In this document: piece after piece, positions 44,363 to 52,605 of the stretch | Numbering within the stretch: the stretch's first letter is position 1 | Layout: each line of letters opens with the position of its first letter | DNA from: Hoeflea_A sp965228785 | GTDB taxonomy: Bacteria > Pseudomonadota > Alphaproteobacteria > Rhizobiales > Rhizobiaceae | DNA: 64,000 nt | Direction: 5' to 3' | Assembly (NCBI GenBank): GCA_965228785.1 | Contig: CBDDIF010000001.1 | Coordinates: 2,666,001-2,730,000 of the forward strand | Position numbers and translations under genes: made by a program | Notes under the pieces: generated by a model | Told to the model about the DNA's origin: nothing | Seen by the model: the letters and a program-made list of their open reading frames with translations, nothing else | Databases searched by the model: none

Positions 44363-45127
44363 ATGCCCGCACCCGCCAACCCGTTGAAGAAGGCCCTGTC
44401 GGAGGGGCGGCAGCAATTCGGCTGCTGGCTCGGCCTAGCTGATTCCTACGTGACGGAGGTGTCGACAACGGCCGGCTTTGATTGGCTGCTGATCGATGGC
44501 GAGCATGCGCCGAACGATCTGCGCTCGACGCTGGCGCAGCTTCAGGTGGTTGAGGGCTCCGGATCGCATCCACTGGTGCGGGTGCCGGTTGGCGAGACCT
44601 GGATGATCAAGCAGGTGCTGGACGCCGGCGCGCAAAGCCTTGTCGTGCCGATGGTTGAAAGCGCGGAGCAGGCAGAGGAGCTGGTTCGGGCCACGCGCTA
44701 TCCGCCGGATGGTATTCGCGGCGTCGGGTCAGCCTTGGCACGGGCTTCGAGATTTGCCGGCATCCCAGACTACGTCACCACCGCGAATGAAGAGATCTGC
44801 CTGCTGGTGCAGGTCGAAAGCCGTGCCGGCCTTGCTGCACTCGACGACATTTTGACTGTCGATGGCGTCGACGGCGTGTTCATCGGTCCGTCCGACCTGG
44901 CCGCGGATATGGGCTTCCCGGGCAAGGTGGCCACGCCGGAAGTCAAAGAAGCGGTGCTCGATGCAATCCGACGCATAGCTGCCGCTGGCAAGGCGCCTGG
45001 CGTTCTTGCCACGGCTCCGGAATTCGTTGAGGAGTGCCGTGAAGCCGGCGCTACCTTCCTGGGCGTCGGCATCGACGTGACAGTGTTTGCCGGTGCCATG
45101 CGAGCGTTGGCGGGCAAGTACACCTAA
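44363..45127 (+). CDS. HpcH/HpaI-family 2-oxo-acid aldolase
   Basis: The 254-residue class II aldolase cleaves 4-hydroxy-2-oxo acids into pyruvate and an aldehyde. The catalytic His and metal environment are seen in FDWLLIDGEHAPNDLRSTLA near residue 38, SLVVPMVESAEQAEELVRAT near 92, the metal Glu in LLVQVESRAGLAALDDIL near 150 and the metal Asp in VFIGPSDLAADMGFPGK near 176. CACAGGAGC precedes the ATG. It ends the IclR-HAD-aminotransferase-aldolase unit; the aldehyde it forms could feed the dehydrogenase encoded in the divergent arm. Confidence 0.92.
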   Translation: MPAPANPLKKALSEGRQQFGCWLGLADSYVTEVSTTAGFDWLLIDGEHAPNDLRSTLAQLQVVEGSGSHPLVRVPVGETWMIKQVLDAGAQSLVVPMVESAEQAEELVRATRYPPDGIRGVGSALARASRFAGIPDYVTTANEEICLLVQVESRAGLAALDDILTVDGVDGVFIGPSDLAADMGFPGKVATPEVKEAVLDAIRRIAAAGKAPGVLATAPEFVEECREAGATFLGVGIDVTVFAGAMRALAGKYT

Positions 45128-45137
45128 TTCCGAACGA

Positions 45138-47600
45138 TCAGACCTTCTCGACGTAATTGTCGAGCACCCGTTTCTGCCCGGCCTTGTCAAAGTCGATGGT
45201 CAGCTTGTTGCCGTCGATCGACGCGATGTTGCCGTTGCCGAATTTCAGGTGGAAAACCCGGTCGCCAATCGAATAGGCGGAAGGCTCCTCGGAAACCGAG
45301 CGGGCGACAAGTTCGCCGTCGATGGTCTTTGCCTTGACCGAACTGCGTCCGGCACCGAAGCCGGAATCGGTCTCGCCATAACCAATGCGTTCCACCGCGT
45401 GACCCGACCGCATGCCCCAGTTCTGACGGGTTGCGTCGTTTCGGTTTGACTGGGCGCGGCGCCAGCCCGGCGTATTGTAGCTGCCGGCGAACGGTTCCGC
45501 TGCGTCGAAGCGGGAGGCACCGTATCCACCACCGGCCGCTCCGGCACCGTATCCGCCGTAGGACGAATCCGGCTCGGCGACGTCAACATGATCTGATGGC
45601 AGCTCATCGAGGAATCGCGACGGGATGGTCGATTGCCAGAGGCCGTGGATGCGCCGGTTGGAAACGAACCAGATATGGCAATTGGCCTTGGCGCGCGTCA
45701 GGCCGACATAGGCCAGTCGCCGTTCTTCTTCCAGTCCGGATCGGCCACCTTCATCAAGCGCACGTTGGTGCGGGAAAAGTCCTTCTTCCCAGCCGGGCAG
45801 GAATACGGTTTCGAACTCCAGACCTTTGGCTGAGTGCAGTGTCATCAGCGACACGGCATCCAGGTCTTCATTTTGCTCGGCATCCATGACGAGGCTGATG
45901 TGCTCGAGGAAGCCGCGCATGGATTCGAAATCCTCCATGGAGCGGATGAGTTCCTTGAGATTGTCGAGCCGTCCCGGCGCCTCGGCCGATCGGTCGTTCT
46001 GCCACATCGTCGTGTAGCCGCTTTCTTCAAGGATCTGCTCGGCGAGCTCGGTATGCGGCATGGTCTCCAGCAGAGTCGCCCAGCGAGCGAAGTTTTCGAC
46101 CACATCGGTGAGCGATTTGCGCGGCCGCGGCTTCATCTCCTCCGTCATGACCAGATCGGCGGAAGCGCGCAGCATGGGCAAGCCGCGGGCGCGGGCGTAG
46201 TCGTGGATCTGTCGGATCGCCGCCTCACCCAAGCCACGTTTGGGCGTATTGACGATGCGTTCGAATGCAAGATCGTCGGCCCCCTGACAGACGACGCGGA
46301 AATAGGCCAGCGCATCGCGGATTTCGAGGCGCTCATAAAAGCGCGGCCCGCCGATCACCCGATAGTTCAGTCCAAGGGTAACGAAGCGGTCTTCGAACTC
46401 GCGCATTTGAAACGACGCGCGCACGAGGATCGCCATGTCGTTGAGCTTGTGGCCGCGGCGCTGCAACTGCTCGATTTCCTCGCCGACGGCACGGGCCTCC
46501 TCTTCGGAATCCCAGGCAGCGTGCACCATGACCTTGTCGTGATCGGCCACGTCGAGATCGGTGAACAGGGTTTTGCCGAGCCGCCCCTCATTATGCGAGA
46601 TCAGGTGTGATGCGGCGCCTAGAATGTGGGCGGACGAGCGGTAGTTACGCTCCAGTCGGATAACGACGGCGCCCGGGAAGTCTTTTTCAAAGCGCAGGAT
46701 GTTATCGACCTCGGCGCCGCGCCAGCCATAAATGGACTGATCGTCATCGCCGACGCAGCAGACGTTCTTCGAACCCTGCGCGATCAGACGCAGCCACATG
46801 TACTGCGCCGTATTGGTGTCCTGGTACTCGTCGACGAGCACATATTTGAATTTGCCGTGATATTCCTTCAGGACATCCGGATTGTTCCGGAAGATCCGGA
46901 TCGGGTGGCACAGCAGATCGCCGAAATCGCAGGCGTTCAGCGTCTTCAACCGGTCCTGGTAGGCCTCGTAGAGTTGTCGCCCCTTGCCGTTGGCGAATGA
47001 GCGCGCATCGCCCTCCGGAATATCGGCGGGCCCATATCCTTTGTTCTTCCAGTTGTCGATCATGTGGGCGAATTGACGCGCCGGCCAGCGTTTGTCGTCG
47101 AGCCCTTCGGCCTGGATCAGTTGCTTGAGCAGGCGGATTTGATCGTCGGTGTCGAGAATGGAGAAGTCCGACCGCAGTCCGGCCAATTCGGCATGGCGGC
47201 GCAGCAGCTTGACGCCGATCGAGTGGAAGGTGCCGAGCCACGGCATGCCTTCGACGGCGCCACCGACAAGAAGGCCGATGCGTTCCTTCATCTCGCGCGC
47301 CGCCTTGTTGGTGAAGGTGACGGCCAGGATCTGGCTCGGATAGGCTTTGCCGGTTGCCAGGATATGGGCAATGCGGGTGGTCAAAACCCGGGTCTTGCCC
47401 GTTCCGGCGCCGGCAAGAACCAGAACCGGACCGTCCAGCGATTCGACGGCGCGGGACTGTTCAGGGTTCAACCCATCCAGATAGGTCGGCGCCGGGCTCT
47501 GCCTGTTGCGCGCCGCCATGGCGCGTGCGGCAAGCCCGGACCCGGAAGCGGCGGGTTTCTCGTCGCCAAAAAAGGGAATGTCGTCGTCAGGGTTTTCCAT
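45138..47600 (-). CDS. uvrD: UvrD/PcrA-type ATP-dependent DNA helicase
   Basis: The 820-residue superfamily 1 helicase unwinds DNA 3' to 5' in repair and replication restart. Motif I is VLVLAGAGTGKTRVLTTRIA near residue 60, followed by AVTFTNKAAREMKERIG, motif II VLVDEYQDTNTAQYMWLRL near 250, motif III CCVGDDDQSIYGWRGAEV, motif V MTLHSAKGLEFETVFLPGWE near 585 and motif VI RRLAYVGLTRAKANCHIWF. The C-terminal Tudor-like domain (IGDRVFHLKFGNGNIASIDG) is present. A Gly/Tyr/Ala-rich linker lies near 690-710. It is convergent with the aldolase gene by 10 bp. Confidence 0.95.
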   Translation of the reverse strand: MENPDDDIPFFGDEKPAASGSGLAARAMAARNRQSPAPTYLDGLNPEQSRAVESLDGPVLVLAGAGTGKTRVLTTRIAHILATGKAYPSQILAVTFTNKAAREMKERIGLLVGGAVEGMPWLGTFHSIGVKLLRRHAELAGLRSDFSILDTDDQIRLLKQLIQAEGLDDKRWPARQFAHMIDNWKNKGYGPADIPEGDARSFANGKGRQLYEAYQDRLKTLNACDFGDLLCHPIRIFRNNPDVLKEYHGKFKYVLVDEYQDTNTAQYMWLRLIAQGSKNVCCVGDDDQSIYGWRGAEVDNILRFEKDFPGAVVIRLERNYRSSAHILGAASHLISHNEGRLGKTLFTDLDVADHDKVMVHAAWDSEEEARAVGEEIEQLQRRGHKLNDMAILVRASFQMREFEDRFVTLGLNYRVIGGPRFYERLEIRDALAYFRVVCQGADDLAFERIVNTPKRGLGEAAIRQIHDYARARGLPMLRASADLVMTEEMKPRPRKSLTDVVENFARWATLLETMPHTELAEQILEESGYTTMWQNDRSAEAPGRLDNLKELIRSMEDFESMRGFLEHISLVMDAEQNEDLDAVSLMTLHSAKGLEFETVFLPGWEEGLFPHQRALDEGGRSGLEEERRLAYVGLTRAKANCHIWFVSNRRIHGLWQSTIPSRFLDELPSDHVDVAEPDSSYGGYGAGAAGGGYGASRFDAAEPFAGSYNTPGWRRAQSNRNDATRQNWGMRSGHAVERIGYGETDSGFGAGRSSVKAKTIDGELVARSVSEEPSAYSIGDRVFHLKFGNGNIASIDGNKLTIDFDKAGQKRVLDNYVEKV

Positions 47601-47643
47601 TTGTTCTCAATGTAGCGATTCGGTGTGGAAAGACCAGAAGTCG

Positions 47644-48696
47644 CTACTTTTCAAGCCGTGAAATTCGCCGGTCGGTCCAATTCAGCCTACCGTCGACGAT
47701 CGGACGCACGATGGCTGCCAATTCGGGTTCGCGCTGCAGCACATCATCCAATTCAGTAATCTGGTTCATCGCCACCAATCGCAGAACATCGTCGCGCACG
47801 CTGCCATCCGCGCTTCTCGGAAGTGCGGGGACGGATTGAATGAGGTCGGCATGGGCATTCGCATCTTGGGCATGAATCGCGGCATTCAGCGCATTGGTAT
47901 CGAGCTCCGGCTGATCGGACTCGACAAAGGCGTAGATGCCGACACCCTTGCGCGGCAGGGGATAGAGCGTCAGCGCGACATCCCGACAGGTTGGATCGTC
48001 AGCCAGTGCCGCTCGAATGGCCGGGCCTTCGTGATCGAGCCTGTCGCCGGTGCCTTCGCCATCTGACCAGGAAAAAAGCCCCCGCGTGATCAGATTGTAA
48101 AGCTTCTTGCCGGTAGCCATCCAGATGCGGGAGGGCAGGGACCGACGCGCCAGGATACGTCTTTCGGTCGCGGTCATGAGATCCGGAGCGAAGGCCCGTT
48201 TCTGCTTGATCAGATGACGCAGGTCCTCATAGGCCATCAAGCGATAGAGGCGTCCCTTCCGTCGGTGGCAGGAGGCCAATTGGAAGTCGATGACGGCGGC
48301 GTAACCGTCGGGCAGCATCAGCCAGTTTTGCGGCTTGGCCAGATCATTGTGCGTAATACCGCGGCGGCGCATATCGCGGAGCAGTCGGCGTGCATCGCCG
48401 TACCACTGCAGACTGTCCGGTCGCGCGAGGTGCAGCGGTGTCCCTTCAGTCCAGGTGCGAAACAGACCGTCGGCATCGACCTTGACGATTTCAGGCACGC
48501 CGCGAATGCCGGTGACCGCCTTCAAGGCGCGGATTTCGCGCTTTGCCAGAATCCATGCCAGCGGACGCGACCAAAGCGGCGAAGCACTGACGATGCGCCG
48601 GGCAATACGGCGATCCGGCCGATCGGCAAAATAGCCCGATCGGGTCTCTGAAAAGACGTCACGCTTGAAGACGGTATCTGAAACGAACTCTGCCAT
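47644..48696 (-). CDS. Protein-kinase-like protein with a C-terminal ligase-like domain
   Basis: The protein is about 350 residues; an ATG five codons further out (48711) is an alternative start. The N-terminal part has an abbreviated kinase fold: the catalytic loop is RRGITHNDLAKPQNWLMLPD near residue 130 (His-Asn-Asp in place of His-Arg-Asp) and the metal motif is AAVIDFQLAS (DFQ in place of DFG). This resembles small lipopolysaccharide-kinase or RIO-like families. The last 120 residues look like the C-terminal subdomain of AMP-forming acyl ligases: RDVALTLYPLPRKGVGIYAF and VPALPRSADGSVRDDVLRLV, with the catalytic Lys position occupied by Ser. Function unknown. Confidence 0.6.
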   Translation of the reverse strand: MAEFVSDTVFKRDVFSETRSGYFADRPDRRIARRIVSASPLWSRPLAWILAKREIRALKAVTGIRGVPEIVKVDADGLFRTWTEGTPLHLARPDSLQWYGDARRLLRDMRRRGITHNDLAKPQNWLMLPDGYAAVIDFQLASCHRRKGRLYRLMAYEDLRHLIKQKRAFAPDLMTATERRILARRSLPSRIWMATGKKLYNLITRGLFSWSDGEGTGDRLDHEGPAIRAALADDPTCRDVALTLYPLPRKGVGIYAFVESDQPELDTNALNAAIHAQDANAHADLIQSVPALPRSADGSVRDDVLRLVAMNQITELDDVLQREPELAAIVRPIVDGRLNWTDRRISRLEK

Positions 48697-48755
48697 GGAT
48701 CGCCGACCCATATGCCATCAAGGCTTGGCCCGCAATAGCCCCGCTATAGAGCTCT

Positions 48756-50396
48756 CTAACCCCGGTGCTCTTCCTCGGAAACATCGATCAGGCGTTTGTT
48801 GAAATGCTCCAGCGCTTTCACCTGCTCGGCCCAGCCAATGATCTTGGTTCGATCTCTCATATCGACAACGGGCAGCCGCGATTGGCCCACGGAATCGAAC
48901 GTCCTCAGAGCCGTATCGAGAGTGTCAGTCGGCTGCAGGCTGGGTGGGCCATCTTCCTCATCGTGGGTTTCCGGCTCCGCATCCGGCGCCAGTAGCGTCA
49001 TGAAATCCATTACCTTGACGTTTCGGGTGACCGTTCGATGCGGTCCGGCCTGGACCGGAAGACCGCGCATTTCCAATTGCCACTGGAAATAGGAATGGCC
49101 GTGGATGGCCTGGTTGAGACCGTGGGCGATCGCCGTGGTCAGAAGCAACGCGATCGATAGCTCGTAACCACCGGTCAGTTCAAAGACGATCAGCGTCGTC
49201 GACAAAGGGGCGCCCAGAACCGCGCCGGCCACTGCTCCCATGCCCAGAATCGAATAGAGCGCCTGGCTGGAGGCCAGCTCCGGAAAAAAGTCGGCGGCAA
49301 TGATCCCGTAGGCTCCGCCGGTCATGGCACCGAGATAAAGTGCCGGCGAAAAGATCCCGCCGCCGAAGCGCGACGCAAGCGTGATGGCGGTCGCCGCGGT
49401 TTTTGCGACGATCAGGGTCAGCATCAGCATCAGCGGCAGCTTCCCCCAGAGCGCCATGTCGGTGGCCTCGTAGCCGACACCCAGAACATGCGGGATGAAG
49501 ACCCCCATGGCGCCGATCGCGGCGCCACCGATGACCGGTCTCAGCCACAGCGGCATGGTGATCTTGCGTGCCAGGAAGTCGGCGGAGAACAGCGAAAACT
49601 GGAACACCACGGCAACGCAAGCTGAGACCAGGCCCAGCAACACGAAAGCCGGAAACTCCCAATAGGAAGCGACGTGGTAGACCGGAACGTCGAAGGCGAC
49701 GGTTTCGCCGAAATAGATCCGCGAGATCACCGCCGCGCCGCTGGAGGCGATAACGATGGGCACGAAGGAGCGCAACGCGTAGTGCCCGAGGATGACCTCA
49801 TGGGCGAACAGGACGCCGGCGATGGGCGCGTTGAAGCTGGCCGAGATTGCCGCGGCCACACCGGCCCCGAGCAGGGTGCGGCTTGACCAGTCGGGCAGAC
49901 CTGAGCGGCGGGCGGCGCCATTGGCAAGAGTTGCGCCGAGATGGATCACCGGACCCTCACGTCCGGCGCTGGCGCCTGATCCGAGTGAAATGACCGTGAT
50001 CACCGCGGATATCAGGCCGTCTCGCGTCCCCAGCTTGCGACCCGACAGCGCGCGCGCCTCAATCACGTCGGCTACGGACAGCGTGCGCCGTTGCGGCATC
50101 AGCTTTTCCAGCATGATGCCGACAATCAGGCCGCCGCCGACCGGCGCCAACATGATGTAATACCAGGGAACATTGCTGGCGGCCGTGATGATGCGCTCGC
50201 TGTTGTCGGCAAGCCAGACAAGCTGAACGACACCGATCATTTCGCGAAACGCAATGGCCGCGCCGCTGACGGCAATGCCAACGACGAGAGCAAGGATCCA
50301 AAGGTACGGCTGCCGATCTTCGATGAAGGCTCGGGTGTTGGGCGCGACCCACTTTCGGATCTGTTGTGGTAGCGTGACGAGGAATTCGGGCAGCAT
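48756..50396 (-). CDS. ClC-family chloride channel/transporter with C-terminal CBS region
   Basis: The 546-residue membrane protein has the ClC helices, the gating Glu in GSGASAGREGPVIHLGATLA near residue 140 and GGGIFSPALYLGAMTGGAY near 340 (GxFxP). The first filter motif GSGIP is not recognisable; the equivalent stretch reads RTLSVADVIEARALSGRKLG, as in a divergent bacterial branch. The C-terminal 95 residues hold a CBS-like region (SLQPTDTLDTALRTFDSVGQ, SRLPVVDMRDRTKIIGWAEQ), which may bind nucleotides. It either leaks or exchanges chloride (or another anion) for protons. Confidence 0.93.
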   Translation of the reverse strand: MLPEFLVTLPQQIRKWVAPNTRAFIEDRQPYLWILALVVGIAVSGAAIAFREMIGVVQLVWLADNSERIITAASNVPWYYIMLAPVGGGLIVGIMLEKLMPQRRTLSVADVIEARALSGRKLGTRDGLISAVITVISLGSGASAGREGPVIHLGATLANGAARRSGLPDWSSRTLLGAGVAAAISASFNAPIAGVLFAHEVILGHYALRSFVPIVIASSGAAVISRIYFGETVAFDVPVYHVASYWEFPAFVLLGLVSACVAVVFQFSLFSADFLARKITMPLWLRPVIGGAAIGAMGVFIPHVLGVGYEATDMALWGKLPLMLMLTLIVAKTAATAITLASRFGGGIFSPALYLGAMTGGAYGIIAADFFPELASSQALYSILGMGAVAGAVLGAPLSTTLIVFELTGGYELSIALLLTTAIAHGLNQAIHGHSYFQWQLEMRGLPVQAGPHRTVTRNVKVMDFMTLLAPDAEPETHDEEDGPPSLQPTDTLDTALRTFDSVGQSRLPVVDMRDRTKIIGWAEQVKALEHFNKRLIDVSEEEHRG

Positions 50397-50405
50397 TGAC
50401 GCACT

Positions 50406-50885
50406 CTATCGGCGTTTGATGCCGATGGGCCGACCGATCGATTCCGGCCGCGGCAGGCGCGTGTGCGCCTCATGCATCTGTGCCACCATGTCCAACATCG
50501 GCCGGGGCATGGGCGCCACCTTCGGACCGGTGGCATTGATGTGCAGGTAAAGTGTTTCGGAGGTCGCGCTCAGCCAGCCATCCTCGTGACGCAATTCGGA
50601 ATAGACGTGCAGGCGTTTCTCGTCGAAATCGATCAGGTGAAAATTCGTTGTGACCCGGTCGCCCTGGTGCAATTCCTGCACGTATCGAACATGGGCCTCT
50701 GCGACGAAGATGCTCGATCCGGTTTCCCGTGCGGAATCGGGTGTCAGTCCGAACGTCTCGAAGGCTGCATCAGCGGCGCGGTCAAACAGGACATTGTAGA
50801 AGGCCATGTTGAGGTGACCGTTGTAATCGATCCAGGCGGCTTCGATTTCGGCTGGCGGCGCCTCGAAGGGCGCTGGCTGCGACAT
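50406..50885 (-). CDS. Thioesterase, 4HBT hot-dog fold
   Basis: The 159-residue protein starts at 50885 behind GGGAGACAG. AAWIDYNGHLNMAFYNVLFD near residue 16 holds the catalytic Asp/Asn and Gly of the 4-hydroxybenzoyl-CoA thioesterase type, and VRYVQELHQGDRVTTNFHLI follows near 68. It cleaves an acyl-CoA. The DYNGHLN pattern is close to that of thioesterases associated with carnitine degradation, but no other carnitine gene is near. It lies 9 bp after the ClC gene (transcribed first) and is divergent from the FAD-linked oxidase. Confidence 0.88.
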   Translation of the reverse strand: MSQPAPFEAPPAEIEAAWIDYNGHLNMAFYNVLFDRAADAAFETFGLTPDSARETGSSIFVAEAHVRYVQELHQGDRVTTNFHLIDFDEKRLHVYSELRHEDGWLSATSETLYLHINATGPKVAPMPRPMLDMVAQMHEAHTRLPRPESIGRPIGIKRR

Positions 50886-51012
50886 GTCTGTCTCCCGCTT
50901 GGACGTCCGGTCCCCCACGTCCCGGTAGCAATGCGTCATTGTGCACATTACTCTTTCATTCACCGGCGACAAGGGGCATCCTGCCGCCGATACGAACAGG
51001 AGATGTAGGTCA

Positions 51013-52425
51013 ATGGGTGTGTCTGACGTCGTTGCGGGCCAGCGCAATGAAGAAGGAATTGCTGCTGCGATTGGCGTTTTGAAACAACAGTTTGGTGAGC
51101 GGTTGCAAACCGGCGATGCACACCGTCAACAGCACACGCACACGATGAGCTACTTGCCCGGGCAATTGCCGGATGCGGTGGTGTTCGCCGAATCGCCGAG
51201 CGAGGTTCAGACCATCGTACGGATCTGTGCGGACTACCGGGTCCCCATTGTGCCCTTCGGTGCCGGGACCTCGCTGGAGGGCCACCTCAATGCGCCCAGC
51301 GGCGGGATCAGCGTTGACGTCAACCGCATGAACCGTGTCCTTCAGGTCAATGCCGAGGATCTGGATTGCACGGTCGAACCGGGTGTCACCCGCGAAGACC
51401 TCAACATTCATCTGCGAGATACAGGCCTGTTCTTCCCGATCGACCCGGGAGCAAACGCCTCGATCGGTGGGATGGCCGCGACCCGGGCTTCAGGCACCAA
51501 CGCCGTCCGCTACGGGACCATGCGGGAGAACGTGCTTTCCTTAACTGCGGTGACAGCGGACGGTCGGGAAATCCGAACCGGAGGAAGGGCGCGCAAATCC
51601 TCCGCCGGTTACGATCTCACCCGGCTTTTTGTCGGATCCGAGGGGACGCTTGGTATTCTGACCAGCATCACGCTGAAGCTGTACGGAATTCCCGAAAGCA
51701 TCACGGCGGGCGTGTGTCCGTTTCCGACGGTCGATGCGGCCGTAAACACCGTGATAGCGACTATACAGATGGGCATCCCTGTGGCCAGAATCGAGTTGCT
51801 CGACGCCGCGTCGATCAAGGCGGTGAATGCCTATTCGGGCCTGGACTACCCGGAATCACCAGTGCTCTTCCTGGAGTTTCACGGCACGACAGCATTTGCG
51901 CGCGAGCAGGCCGAGTCCTTCGACGAAATCGCCACGGAGTTCGGTGGCGGCCCCTTCATCTGGGCCGGCGAACAGGAGGAACGTACCCGGCTCTGGAAAG
52001 CGCGCCACGATGCCTTCTATGCGACACAGCAGATCAGACCCGGAACCGCGAACCTGGCAACCGACGTGTGCGTGCCGATTTCCCGGCTGGCGGATTGCAT
52101 CAATGAAACGCAAGAGGACAGCGAGCGATCCGGGCTGCAGGCGCCGATCGTCGGTCACGTGGGTGACGGGAATTTTCACTCGGTGGTTTTCTTCGACATC
52201 GATGACAAGCAGGAAGTGGAGAAAGCTGAGGCCTTCGTCATGCGGCTGACCGATCGGGCGATGGCGATGGATGGGACCTGTACCGGCGAACACGGCATTG
52301 GCCAGCGAAAACAGGCGGCCCTCGTGCGCGAAATGGGGGAAGGTATTGACATGATGCGGGCTATCAAACGAGCGCTCGATCCGCAGGACATCATGAATCC
52401 CGGCAAGATATTTTCACTTGGGTGA
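51013..52425 (+). CDS. FAD-binding oxidase, GlcD / D-lactate dehydrogenase type
   Basis: The 470-residue flavoprotein has the FAD-binding PCMH domain with IVPFGAGTSLEGHLNAPSGG near residue 78, IDPGANASIGGMAATRASGT near 142 and FVGSEGTLGILTSITLKL near 212, and the C-terminal substrate domain with GHVGDGNFHSVVFF near 382 and GTCTGEHGIGQRKQ near 420. Such enzymes oxidise 2-hydroxy acids (D-lactate, glycolate) and pass electrons to quinone or cytochrome. The ATG at 51013 follows an AGGAG at slightly long spacing. It stands alone: glcE and glcF are absent, which favours a D-lactate dehydrogenase type. Confidence 0.92.
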   Translation: MGVSDVVAGQRNEEGIAAAIGVLKQQFGERLQTGDAHRQQHTHTMSYLPGQLPDAVVFAESPSEVQTIVRICADYRVPIVPFGAGTSLEGHLNAPSGGISVDVNRMNRVLQVNAEDLDCTVEPGVTREDLNIHLRDTGLFFPIDPGANASIGGMAATRASGTNAVRYGTMRENVLSLTAVTADGREIRTGGRARKSSAGYDLTRLFVGSEGTLGILTSITLKLYGIPESITAGVCPFPTVDAAVNTVIATIQMGIPVARIELLDAASIKAVNAYSGLDYPESPVLFLEFHGTTAFAREQAESFDEIATEFGGGPFIWAGEQEERTRLWKARHDAFYATQQIRPGTANLATDVCVPISRLADCINETQEDSERSGLQAPIVGHVGDGNFHSVVFFDIDDKQEVEKAEAFVMRLTDRAMAMDGTCTGEHGIGQRKQAALVREMGEGIDMMRAIKRALDPQDIMNPGKIFSLG

Positions 52426-52481
52426 ACGCCGGAACGGGCAGGGGCGTGTAGGGCCTGCCGTCACAGTGCCTTGAAATTATT

Positions 52482-52510
52482 ATGACGCCGCTCATTTGGA
52501 CGTATATTAT
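52482..52510 (+). promoter_or_regulatory. Possible promoter of the asmA gene
   Basis: ATGACG (52482-52487), 17 bp, then TATTAT (52505-52510). The -10 is good (5 of 6), the -35 moderate (4 of 6). It lies about 95 bp before the coding start. Confidence 0.35.
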
Positions 52511-52605
52511 GGGTGGAACGGTGCCGCGTGATTGTTTGCGGCGCCCCATAGGCAGGCGTCCAGAAATTCTTTGGCAACGTCTGGATAACGCAAGAGGGTC
52601 CTGCA

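Noticed and set aside
52437..52459. GGCAGG/CCTGCC hairpin after the FAD-linked oxidase
   Set aside because: Six-bp stem with no T-tract, so I do not call it a terminator.
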